64,000 nt of DNA. It comes from Echria macrotheca (taxonomy: Eukaryota > Ascomycota > Sordariomycetes > Sordariales > Schizotheciaceae). How positions within the stretch are numbered: position 1 is the first letter of the stretch; every line of letters starts with the position of its first letter. The translations under genes were made by a program, and so were the position numbers. Under the pieces are notes generated by a model, which was given only the letters and a program-made list of their open reading frames with translations, was not told the DNA's origin and searched no databases. Shown piece after piece: positions 46,174 to 55,758 of this stretch. The stretch lies in the NCBI GenBank assembly GCA_030411725.1, contig MU839832.1:62001-126000 (forward strand), in the 5' to 3' direction.

Positions 46174-49100
46174 TCACGCTTCCTTAGATTGCAGTAGCCG
46201 TACAACAGCCTCGTGCCCTCTCTTAGCGGCCAGGGATAGCGGCGTGTCGCCATAACAATCTACTACCTCAATCGCAGCACCCTTGTCGAGTAGTAGCCGT
46301 ACAACAGCGTCGTGCCCATTCTCAGTGGCCCAGTATAGCGGCGTCCGGCCATAATAATCTAGTGCCTCGGCCGCAGCACCCCTATCGAGTAGTAGCCGTA
46401 CAACAGCCTCGTGCCCTTCCTCAGCGGCCCGGGATAGCGGTGTCTGACCATTACAATCCACTGCCTCGATCGCAGCACCCTCATCGAGTAATAGCCGTAC
46501 AACAGCCTCGTACCCTATACTAGCGGCCAGGGATAGCGGCGTCTGACCATTACGATCCATTGCCTCGATCGCAGCACCCTCATCGAGTAGTAGCCGTACA
46601 ACAGCCTCGTGCCCTTGACTGGCGGCCCAAGATAGCGGCGTCCGGCCATAATCATCTACCGCCTCGATTACGGCGCCCTTATCGAGTAGTAGCCGTACAA
46701 CAGACTCGTGCCCTTCCTCAGCGGCCTGGAATAGCGGCGTCCGGCCAATATGATCTGCTGCCTCGATCACAGCACCCTTATCGAGTAGTAGCCGTACAAC
46801 ATCCTCGTGCCCTTGACTGGCGGCCCAGGATAGCGGCGTCATGTCATCACGATCTGCTGCCTCGATCGCAGCACCCTTATCGAGTAGTAGCCGCACAACC
46901 GCCTCGAGTCCGAGATATGACGCTATGATGACAGCCGTAGCATTCACCGTAGGGAATTCCCTAGCCGAATTCCGGAAAATATCAAACCATGTTGAAAAGT
47001 TCTTCGAATCTGGATCACAAACTTCCAGGGCAAAGGACAACAAGACAGAACCATCGATGACATCGGCCTCGTAGAAGTGAGTCACCCAATTTCTCGCTGA
47101 GTAGTCTAAAAAGCCGGGTCGCGCATTCCAATCCGCCGGGGAAGGAAGGAGGTTGAGGTAGACTGTGCAGGCCTCGGCAAGGGCCTCGTGCGCACAGCGA
47201 GTGCTGAACTTGTGCGCCCAGTTTGTGGTAATAGTGATAGCAGTGGTCGGCCTTGGCGAGAACGTGAGAGGTAGGAGAAACTCCCTCGCCGTTTGATGCA
47301 GGAAATAGACTCTCCCGTCATATACCGTGATAAACAGCCCGCACATCTCCCGGAGACGCTGCTTGAATGCCTCGTCGGGCTCCAAGTCAAGGTCCTCCAG
47401 GCAAGTGGTATCCACTGTTACGCCAATTGCGATTTGCATCTCACAAAGCGTGAGTGGGCGGGTTGCCGCAAGGAGAACGAGAAGGGTCCTCCTGGCTTCG
47501 TCTGGCTGAGTGGATCGGTTCAAGATACCCTCGTAGGCATCGTATACCGTAGACGGCAGATGTTTGACGGCCGCCTCAAGTCCTTTAACGGTGCTCTTGA
47601 TGGTAGGGCCCTCCAAGTACTCGAACACAAGGTATAGCCAGAGGTATGTGCGATGCTCGATAGCCATGAGACGTTCTTTGAGGTACGGCTTAAGCTTTGA
47701 GTCGTTGTTGAACTTGTTCATCCGCTCAACCCGGTATCCGATTACCGAATTGATCTCCTTGCGAATGGTTTCCGAGTCATCTTCGCCTTTTATTCGGATG
47801 CGTGGGAATATCTGCTCGAGAGACTGTATCGGCCCGGTCGTCGACTCATAGGGACGACTGGTCATAAGAATCTTGAGCTTTTTTCTCAGCCCGTTTCGAA
47901 AGTGTGTCGTGATATATTTTGATAACCTCGACATGTTGTCCTTGTCCTGGCGGCACTCGTCCAAAGCATCGAGAATAATGACAACAGTTCCGGCTTCTGA
48001 ATCTGCGGTGGCAGTTTCCAGGATGTCCCAGAGCGCAGTGACATTGCTTGCAAGCTTCTCTCTGTCTTGCTTGTACCGCGGTAGCGCGTGCCGTATCAAT
48101 CGTGGTCGCAGGCAGAGTAGTTGATGAATCAGAGCACAGAGCGCCAGTTCGATGGTGCATTGGTCGCCGTCTTTGAAGAAGAAGTAGCATACTGCAGCTT
48201 CCTTCGGTAGGCTGAAACCGAACCTAGAGTCGACGAGATACTTGGCGAGGACGGACTTTCCACAACCTGGGTCGGCCGAGACCAGCAGCGGGCCAGAATC
48301 GGCCTTTTGCCAAGTCTTGTAGCTCTCGTGGGTTAGGAACCAAAGACAGGTGTCTGGCACCCGTTCTTCGACGCGGTCTTTGTACCATGCGTAGTCCCCA
48401 CGCCTAAAAACCTGTCTGCACTTGTCCTCCTCGGTCTCGACTGCCTTCTTGACGAGATCACCCAGTGCCGCTCTGCTCAAGGCAGCGTTGATATGCATTG
48501 ACTCTCTCTCGACGCTGTCTCCCAGTTCTTTGATCTGTTTCAACATATCCTCCCAAGCATCCCATTTCACCGCGCCTCTCACAAAATTGCGGAACCGACC
48601 CCTGAAGAACCGTAAGACACTTTGGGCTTGGAAATCGATGATCGCCTTATAGAGCTCGATGACGTGCTCCCGGAACGCTGCTGGAAACGTATCGTCGTCG
48701 TTTCCGAAAAGAATCGACTCCATAGCAGCGTAGTACTCGATCTTGTTGGTGACGTAGGCAAAGCCCTCGGCGTTGGCCGTGTGCACGTCGCTCGGGTTGG
48801 TGAGAAGAGGCAGTATCAGGCAGACGCCAGCCCAGGCCGCACTGGCAAGTGGGCTGGCCGTCACCGCGTTGTCTATCCAATCTTTTCCGAGTTGGATGCC
48901 AGCGACGACATACTGTATCTGGTCTTGGAGCACAAACTCCTGGCGTCCGACCTTGACCGCGATTTTCTTGTCTTCCATGTGCTTCTGGCCCAAGACAATC
49001 ATGTCCTCCATCTTCTGCTTCCGTGACGGCATGATACCCACGGTGGGCAGCGTGTTTTGTGGATCAGCGGGAGTAGGAGCCTTGGACAGTAGATCTTCGA

Positions 49101-49533
49101 GGTCGGTCGCAGAAGATGCATCTGCTAGGTAGGGGCGTGTATCGGCCAGCAGTGTCTCGTAGGCTTCTACCACATCCGGCTTCTCCTTTCTGAGAGCATC
49201 GTACGCGAGATCCCACAGCGACCTTTGATCAGTCGCCTCTTCGCTGGCCTCGAGAGGTGTTTCGTTTGTTCCGCATGGCTCGGGGCGGTTTATGGCTTCT
49301 CCGGATGCCGATGCTGGTTTTGGAATACTCGATGACTCGACTCTGCCGACGACTGTAGTGTGGCTAGAAAGTTCGGCAACCGCACCGTCCACCGTCGGCG
49401 GGCGCTCGCCAGCCTGTGCAGCCTTGCCCGATGTATGGGATTTCGGTTTGCGCCCAAAAAAGCGACGAGCAAATGTCCGAGGATTTGAGAAAGCGTCCCC
49501 AATGGGCTGCTTATTCTCCTTAGAAGGCCCCAT
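46174..49533 (-). CDS. NOD-like receptor: NWD N-domain, NACHT, ankyrin repeats
   Basis: An intronless protein of 1119 residues with STAND architecture, the fungal counterpart of plant and animal NLRs. Some members (HET-D/HET-E and relatives) trigger incompatibility or cell death on recognising a ligand. Residues 1-100 are basic and low-complexity, with no effector domain that I recognise. About 104-330 match the NACHT_N/NWD region (SLWDLAYDALRKEKPDVVEAYE at its start). The NACHT NTPase has Walker A ADPGCGKS (420-427) and Walker B VVIILDALDE (517-526), then the sensor-like LMTSRP (556-560). A winged-helix-like segment ends with FLHQTAREFLL (744-754). From about 875 there are seven full 33-residue ankyrin repeats plus a truncated eighth, almost identical to one another. 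What it recognises is unknown. Confidence 0.93.
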   Translation of the reverse strand: MGPSKENKQPIGDAFSNPRTFARRFFGRKPKSHTSGKAAQAGERPPTVDGAVAELSSHTTVVGRVESSSIPKPASASGEAINRPEPCGTNETPLEASEEATDQRSLWDLAYDALRKEKPDVVEAYETLLADTRPYLADASSATDLEDLLSKAPTPADPQNTLPTVGIMPSRKQKMEDMIVLGQKHMEDKKIAVKVGRQEFVLQDQIQYVVAGIQLGKDWIDNAVTASPLASAAWAGVCLILPLLTNPSDVHTANAEGFAYVTNKIEYYAAMESILFGNDDDTFPAAFREHVIELYKAIIDFQAQSVLRFFRGRFRNFVRGAVKWDAWEDMLKQIKELGDSVERESMHINAALSRAALGDLVKKAVETEEDKCRQVFRRGDYAWYKDRVEERVPDTCLWFLTHESYKTWQKADSGPLLVSADPGCGKSVLAKYLVDSRFGFSLPKEAAVCYFFFKDGDQCTIELALCALIHQLLCLRPRLIRHALPRYKQDREKLASNVTALWDILETATADSEAGTVVIILDALDECRQDKDNMSRLSKYITTHFRNGLRKKLKILMTSRPYESTTGPIQSLEQIFPRIRIKGEDDSETIRKEINSVIGYRVERMNKFNNDSKLKPYLKERLMAIEHRTYLWLYLVFEYLEGPTIKSTVKGLEAAVKHLPSTVYDAYEGILNRSTQPDEARRTLLVLLAATRPLTLCEMQIAIGVTVDTTCLEDLDLEPDEAFKQRLREMCGLFITVYDGRVYFLHQTAREFLLPLTFSPRPTTAITITTNWAHKFSTRCAHEALAEACTVYLNLLPSPADWNARPGFLDYSARNWVTHFYEADVIDGSVLLSFALEVCDPDSKNFSTWFDIFRNSAREFPTVNATAVIIASYLGLEAVVRLLLDKGAAIEAADRDDMTPLSWAASQGHEDVVRLLLDKGAVIEAADHIGRTPLFQAAEEGHESVVRLLLDKGAVIEAVDDYGRTPLSWAASQGHEAVVRLLLDEGAAIEAMDRNGQTPLSLAASIGYEAVVRLLLDEGAAIEAVDCNGQTPLSRAAEEGHEAVVRLLLDRGAAAEALDYYGRTPLYWATENGHDAVVRLLLDKGAAIEVVDCYGDTPLSLAAKRGHEAVVRLLQSKEA
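46180..46910 (-). repeat. 99-bp tandem repeats encoding the ankyrin units
   Basis: Seven full and one partial copy of a 99-base unit, easily seen by the recurring block that encodes VVRLLLDKGAAIEA. Copies differ mainly at the codons for the beta-turn residues after the conserved Asp and for the two residues flanking AA. High identity implies recent duplication or gene conversion. Confidence 0.9.
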
Positions 49534-51636
49534 TTTGTGCCGTTGCGAGTGCTGGTAGTTCTCTCTCGACTCTGGCGGTCATTTCGCAGAGGGCGTTCAC
49601 GAGACCGGTGGGGGTACTGGGGACATAACCGACCCAGCGCTCGAAATCAAATGGTCATTATTTAACTAGTCAAAGCGACTGATCACAGGTGGCTGATCAA
49701 AAGAGATTCATCAAAGAATATCAATCAGGATACAGTTGATGTCGAGGATCCACCACCAAGGACTATAGCTTGAGCGGTACTGCGTGAAATAATCAGGCAT
49801 CATTGGGTAGTTACTGGCGGTTGTGGTGCCGCTTGCCTAGGTACTGGATAGCACGATTCCGCCTGAGGCATCACTCAGCCACCCCCTCTTTCCCGCCATT
49901 TTGTATTTGCTCAACAGCCTTGCCCGGATGCTCATCACAGGAAGGGACAAGTGCCTGCTAGCAACGCTGCACCACGTTTGGGATCACTACCAGAGCGATC
50001 AGAAAGGTGGGGGTCGCAAATTGATTTATCCTGCTGTCAGATCAAGTGCAACTGCTAGGGTCAAGAAGCAATTGCTTGGTAACCTTGCTTCCCGGTTTTT
50101 GGCGCAGTGGGTAGTTGTGACAGTTACGGAGCAATGGCGTCGGCGACGGTGATCTTGCTGAGTGGTATGTCTTAAGGTGGTATGCGAGGTACAAATTGAG
50201 GCATGCACACTGGCAAGAGAGTTCCGCGTGTTTATATCGTCGATTCAATTTCCATCCTCGCGCGTTCGGCAACAAGTCAACCCTGGTCGTCACGCCGACA
50301 GCGACCGGGACGTGGATAGTTACTCATGATTGGTCGCAAACATGACACTTTCGACTTTGCAAGATGTCCCGTTTGTGAGCAGACAAGTATCAAACCCAGA
50401 TAAGAAATTGGCCACGATGAGTCCGGTCATCTCGCTGATTACAAGGAAGCCCACCCGCCGTCTCTGGGTTTCGATGACCAACAAGCGCGCAGTCATTCTG
50501 TGGCTGGAGTCTACGGAATACACAAACACCGCAACAAACGTCATTCGTCGAGAGAAAAGCGAAATACAGGCACAAACCATCGTTGAAAACACAGCACCCG
50601 AAGCCACAAAACGCTTGCAAATATCGCGTACTTGGCGCCAGTCCAGCGCGTACCGGCGGGACAATAGGTACGACCGACCGGCAGCTGCGAGTTAAAGTGG
50701 GGCATTCGGCCGGAGGTGCTCCGGACACGGACCCACAAATTCGGGGTCATGCACCGGCTGGCCCCCCGCTCTGTCCGTAAATATCCGTCTGGCCTGAACA
50801 CCGATGGCCCTGATGCTAATAACTAGATGAATAATGGGGATGAATTCTTCTTCTGAGGGGAAGCTCGTGCACGTGTCCGTAACCTTCACATTAAACACAA
50901 CCCCACGTTGCCACATAACTGTACGTGCCTCACGCAAAGTCTTGCTTCTTTTCTCTTTTTTCTTCTTCACCTTGGGCTCTTGGATACGTATCTCAACCGA
51001 TGATCCTTCCACCAGGGACAACCACGCCTCTCCGCCCCATCCCCCCCCCCACCCAGAAAGACACACTGGCCAAATGGATAAGGCCAATATTCCATTCGAA
51101 AGAAATCCCCTATCAAAATAAAAAGTCCATTTCCGTTTCCCTTAAATGTCTTTCAAAGACAGATGATACGCCCCCTCCCCCGGCCCCCCCCCAAGAAAAG
51201 TAACAATAAGACCTTACCCCCAAAAGGTGCGGACTTTCAAAGACAAAGTACTCGTATACCGCTCGATTCGTACTGACAGAGTTCATATCCTATAAACCTA
51301 CCACAAGGAAATCCGTAGGCATGTACTTGTAGTCAAGCCCAAGCCCAAGATCAACATCAAGACTCATGCATGTCTGTAGTGTAAATCCGGGGTTGAACGC
51401 GGGGAAAGCCAAGCAGGGGTCCGCCTAGCGCAGCGCAGACCGCAGCACGGCACTCGCGGGATGACGTCGACAATTCCTTAGCTGCTCATCACTCACTCAC
51501 TCATCACTCACTCCAATGAAATCGCCGAGGTAAAAACTCAACATGAAAAGATACTATCGACATACAAACACTCAAAAAGGTCTCCCACCAATTTCCCAAT
51601 TAAATTTCCTTTCTATATCTTCAGTAGAAAAACAAA
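49534..51636. other. Divergent intergenic region, NLR and carrier genes
   Basis: 2.1 kb without a supportable gene. The stretch 51000-51200 is C/T-rich with poly-C runs; 51480-51510 is a (ACTC)-rich repeat. It probably contains both promoters. Confidence 0.45.
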
Positions 51637-52842
51637 ATGCCCCGCGCTTCCAAACTCCTCCCCTCCCTAGGCCACGCAGCCTCAGGCGCAGGCGGCACCG
51701 TCATCTCGACGCTCGCCACGTACCCCCTCGACCTGGTCAACACGCGCCTCAAGGTCCAGCGACAACTGCGCGCCGACGGGACCATCGACGACATCGACGC
51801 GTACCGGGGCATCCTCGACGCCTTCCACACCATCTACGCGCGCGAGGGCGGGTTATCCGCCTTTTTCGTCGGCCTCGGACCCGACCTCGTCAAGTCGGCC
51901 GCCGACTCGTTTCTCTTTTTTCTATTCTATACCGTAACGTCCCCCTCCCCCCCTCTCAATAATACTACGTAGAACCAGAACTAAAAAAAAAATGCCTAGT
52001 GGTTTCGCGCCCGCAGGTTACACGCCCGGAATGCACCATACCTAAACACCCTCGAGGAACTCGCCGTCGGCGCCGCAGCCGGAGCCTGCGCCAAGGCCTT
52101 CACCACGCCAGTCAGTAATGTCGTCACGCGGAAACAGACGGCCAGCCTGTTGGACGCCAAGGATGGCAACCACGTAAAAGCGGCAACATTCAGCGAGATC
52201 GTGGCCGACATCCGACGCGAGAAGGGTGTACTTGGTTTATGGGCCGGCTACTCGGCCAGTCTTGTGCTCACGCTGAATCCGAGCATGACCTTCTTTTTGC
52301 AGCACATGCTCAAGAGGATGTTCGTCGCGCGAGAGAAGTGGGATGAGCCGGGGAGGAGGGCGACGTTTTTGCTGGCGGCCCTGAGCAAGGTGGCAGCCAC
52401 GAGCGTGACATATCCCTTCCAGATCGCCAAGGCAAGAGTCCAGGTTTCGGCACCATCGGAGAAGCCATCCCGACCAGGGCTTCAAAGCCTAGCCGGCGAC
52501 ACCATCTTCGGGACGGTATTCCGCATCGCAAAAGCAGAGGGTATAACTGCGCTATACGACGGTATCGGGGGAGAGCTGCTCAAGGGATTTTTCAGCCACG
52601 GAACAACCATGATGGCCAAGGATATTGTTCATGGGCTGCTTATCCAGTCCTATCTGGCTATGCTCATCTTCCTGCAGAGGTATCCCCGACTGAGAGCTCG
52701 ATTCATGCAGAGGACGAGAGCCGCAGAGGAGGGGTTTCTGAATCAATATCGGCGTGTTTTGTCGCTGAGTCAAATAACTGCTCGTCGGCTCAGGACCGCG
52801 ATTGGGGTGAGCACAGCCGGGAAGGACATGTTCGCTATATGA
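51637..52842 (+). CDS. ANT1: Peroxisomal adenine nucleotide carrier (Ant1/PMP34-like)
   Basis: Two exons, 51637-51933 and 52000-52842, with a 66-nt intron, giving 379 residues. The protein is a SLC25-type carrier with three repeats. The signature motifs are PLDLVNTRLKVQ (repeat 1), TPVSNVVTRKQ (repeat 2) and YPFQIAKARVQV (repeat 3), each a Px[DEN/S/Q]xx[K/R]-like variant, with downstream glycine helices (GLGPDLVKSAADSF, GYSASLVLTLNPSM, GIGGELLKGFFSHG). The repeat 1 start SLGHAASGAGGTVISTLATYPLDLV and the NPSMTFF segment resemble yeast Ant1 and human PMP34, which import ATP into peroxisomes for fatty acid activation. The C-terminal ~60 residues, basic with no carrier motif, are a fungal extension. 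Peroxisomal location is inferred from family. Confidence 0.85.
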
Positions 52843-52896
52843 TAAAATAGAATAACGATTCGCGTCGGGAACGGTGACCAGCTTGATTTCAGTGGA

Positions 52897-53987
52897 CTAA
52901 CACCGAAAGTTGATTTGATCTTTCTTGACCTCGTTGGCGCCGCCGGCCGAGAAGCCCGTGCCTTCACGACGAAGCTCGACCAAGCCCGGCTTGATCTTGT
53001 CTTTTCCCTCCTTTGACTTCTCCGTCAGATCGGCCTCGCAGACATAGCAACGTATTGAGTTGGGGTCTACTTCGGGAGCATGAGGGTCGTGATGATCCGA
53101 TGGCTTCATAAACTTGTCGACGCAGCTCTTGCAGAGGACATGACCACAAGGTTTTGCGAGTGTTGCCCTGGATGAGTTGGAGAGAGATTTTGTGCAGGCC
53201 GGACATATCCTCTGCGGAACTTTCGACTTTGGGTCCTTCTCCTCGCTAAAGTTGATGGTAACCAACGTGTGTAGCGAGTAGTAGTGTGGCTTGTCCTCGG
53301 GCGCGGCCGGACATACCGGCTGGCTCTTGACCTTTTTCTTGACGTCGTGGATGATGTCGCTTTTGTTCAGCGACGGCGTGACCGAGGGCGACCAGAAGGA
53401 CGGCAGGGTTGGTTTCGATGCCTTTTCGTCGTCCATCGCCTTCCTAGCCTTGGTCCGCTGCTCGGCCGCGATGCGCGCCACCTCGTCCTCGTCAAGCGAG
53501 AACTTGCGCTTCTCGCCCCGCTTCGGTTCAGCAGCCCCTTCGGGTCTCGACGTTTCCGTCCTCGAATGATGGGAACCGGACTGAATGTCGAGACCGGCCT
53601 GTGTCAGCTCGAACTCACGGATGGCGCGCTCCTGCTCCTCGAGCTCGCGTCGGGCCTTGTCCTCGAGGGCCTGGCGCTCCTCGTGTTCGCGCGCCTTCTC
53701 GGCCCGCTTGATTTCCTTCTTCTGGGCGAGGATGTTGCTCAGGGCGCACTCTCTGCAGAACATGTCGCCGTGGGTGCAGGCAACGGGATCGATGGCGGGC
53801 TCCAGGCACAGGCCGCAGGAGGCGAAGGGGAGGAAGGACTCCCTCGAGAGGCGGGCGCTGGACGAGCCCCATGCTGCCTTGGCCAGGCTGCGCTCGTGCG
53901 CCGTGAACACAGGTCTACTTGTGTTTCTTTTGCCTGCACGGTTAGAACAGATTGGCGCTGGTGATGGGCGGACTTACTATGCGACAT
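52897..53987 (-). CDS. NOSIP: NOSIP-family RING/U-box-like ubiquitin ligase
   Basis: Two exons, 53987-53978 and 53933-52897, with a 44-nt intron containing a TTCTAAC branch point, giving 348 residues. The ten-base first exon restores the family N-terminus (MSHSKRNTSRPVFTAHER). NOSIP proteins are E3 ligases with an N-terminal split zinc-binding region and a C-terminal RING-like fold; the human protein binds nitric oxide synthase and is associated with spliceosomes. Residues near 45-67 carry CGLCLEPAIDPVACTHGDMFCREC. A Lys/Glu-rich coiled coil follows (EIKRAEKAREHEERQ). The second zinc region is CPACTKSLSNSS...PCGHVLCKSCVDKF, then CYVCEADL. It ends 54 bases from the convergent carrier gene and starts 294 bases from TAZ1, transcribed divergently. 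Confidence 0.9.
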
Positions 53988-54281
53988 GGCTGCTGTGCTT
54001 TTCAAGGATGAAGTCGAGAGAAAGATGGTTGGAAGTTGAAGCTTGTCCCGGATATGTGGGTCCGAGAACCGCGATGTGGGGCGACCAAGGCACCCCTGTC
54101 GCGTTCAATTCAGCTTCGTTTTCATGCTTTTTTCACTCTCCAAAATCACTCCAAAATTTGTGAATTGACGCTCCTTACGCCTGTCCTACAAAGATGATAG
54201 CCATGGTCTGAGCTGATTGACTATAGAATTTCTGTTTCATTTCCGTTTCTCTTTGGCGAAATCCCGCACTTCAGGCCCAAC

Positions 54282-55436
54282 ATGTCGCAGTCACCACCCC
54301 CAACCCTGAGCCTCTCATGGCGCATGGCCTCGGCCACCATCATGGGCGTGACAGGCATCATCTCTCGGTCTTTCCTGTACGGCCTCAACTCGGTCGAAGT
54401 CACCGGTCTTTCTCGCTTTCTCGAGATATTAGAAACCCGAAAAGACCCTGAAAAACGAAAACGGGGACTCCTTACCGGTAAGCCCCTTTTCCCCCGATGA
54501 CACTAAAAACATATACTAATCCTACTAGTCTCCAACCATGTCAGCGTGTGAGTGTCCCATCTGAAATCTCAGGTCCGAACCAACACCAGCAGCCTCGACG
54601 ACCCCGTGGTCTGGGGCCTCCTGCCGCTCAGCCAGGCCTTCGACCCGACCAACCTGCGCTGGACGCTCGGCGCCCACGACATCTGCTTCGCCAACCCGCT
54701 GTTCGCCGCCTTCTTCAACTACGGCCAGGTCCTCCCGACGCACCGGCTCAAGCACTCTGTTCATGGCGGGCCCTTCCAGCCGGCCGTCACGCAGGCCATC
54801 CGTCTCCTCTCGCGCCAGTCTTCAGTCTATCCGCCCTTCTACACCACCAACGGGACGGACCGCGTCCCCACGCCGGCCGTGCACGCGCGCAACCGCCACG
54901 CCTGGGTGCATGTGTTTCCGGAAGGTCTCGTGCACCAGCACCCGTCCTCGGACCTGCGCTACTTCAAGTGGGGCGTAGCCAGACTAATCCTCGAGGCCGA
55001 TCCGGCGCCGGACGTGCTCCCCATGTTTATCGACGGGACGCAGAATGTGATGCCGGAGGACCGGACATTCCCGAGGTTTGCGCCGCGGATTGGGAAGCGG
55101 ATCCGGGTGGCGTTTGGGGACGTGCTGGACTACGAGGCTACGTTTGGCGATCTCAAGCGGCGGTGGGATGCTTTGGTCAGGCGGTCGCGGCCTGGGTCGG
55201 GGTCGCTCGGCGAGTTGGACGATGACGACCTGAAATTTGGGAGGGAGGCCGAGATGATCCGGATCGAGGTGGCGCGGCGGATGAGGGAGGAGGTGCTCAA
55301 GGTGCGGGGGGCCATGGGCGGGTTTCCGGAGTCAGACCCAAAATTGGGAGAGGCCGGGACATGGGCGGTGGATGAAGGGATCAAGCAGAAAAAGTACAAG
55401 AGCCGAGTGGATGGGAGTGACATTAATCAGGATTAG
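54282..55436 (+). CDS. TAZ1: Tafazzin, monolysocardiolipin acyltransferase
   Basis: Three exons, 54282-54477, 54529-54547 and 54593-55436, giving 352 residues. The middle exon is only 19 nt. It encodes most of SNHVSV, and the join with exon 3 creates the acyltransferase box NHVSVLD (NHx4D), followed by DPVVWGLLPLS. Choosing the later acceptor (…CAGCAG|CCTC) gives this clean family motif; the earlier one would insert seven residues. Downstream FPEGLVHQHP is the second acyltransferase block, and GVARLILEA and PMFIDGTQNVMPEDRTFPRF are typical of tafazzin. It remodels cardiolipin in mitochondrial membranes by transacylation. The N-terminus (SWRMASATIMGVTGIISRSFLYGLN) is the membrane-association helix. 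The C-terminal 50 residues are weakly conserved. Confidence 0.93.
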
Positions 55437-55758
55437 GCGTCCTGAGTTGTTGTATTCGTTTATGGGTGTGCGACAGGATGACCGTCCTGATTTGTATTAC
55501 CAAGATACCAGGCTCGGCTGGGTGTATTGCTATGGTATGTATAGACTCGGAGACTAAAATAATGGATGACAACTGGTCTCTGTGACCAGTATGTCGCATG
55601 CAATGGGTATATATCTGTATGCCCACCAAGTTCCCCTTTCCACGATAAACAACCCAACCTACGATATGTACCAGCCAAGCTCTCTCACATAAAAAGAGAC
55701 ATCCATAAAAACCTCATAAAAATCCCTATCCCAAACGCCAACCATATATCCCAATCAT
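55437..55758. other. Convergent spacer, TAZ1 and PLC-like genes
   Basis: 322 bases, AT-rich, presumably 3' untranslated ends. No other feature. Confidence 0.5.
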
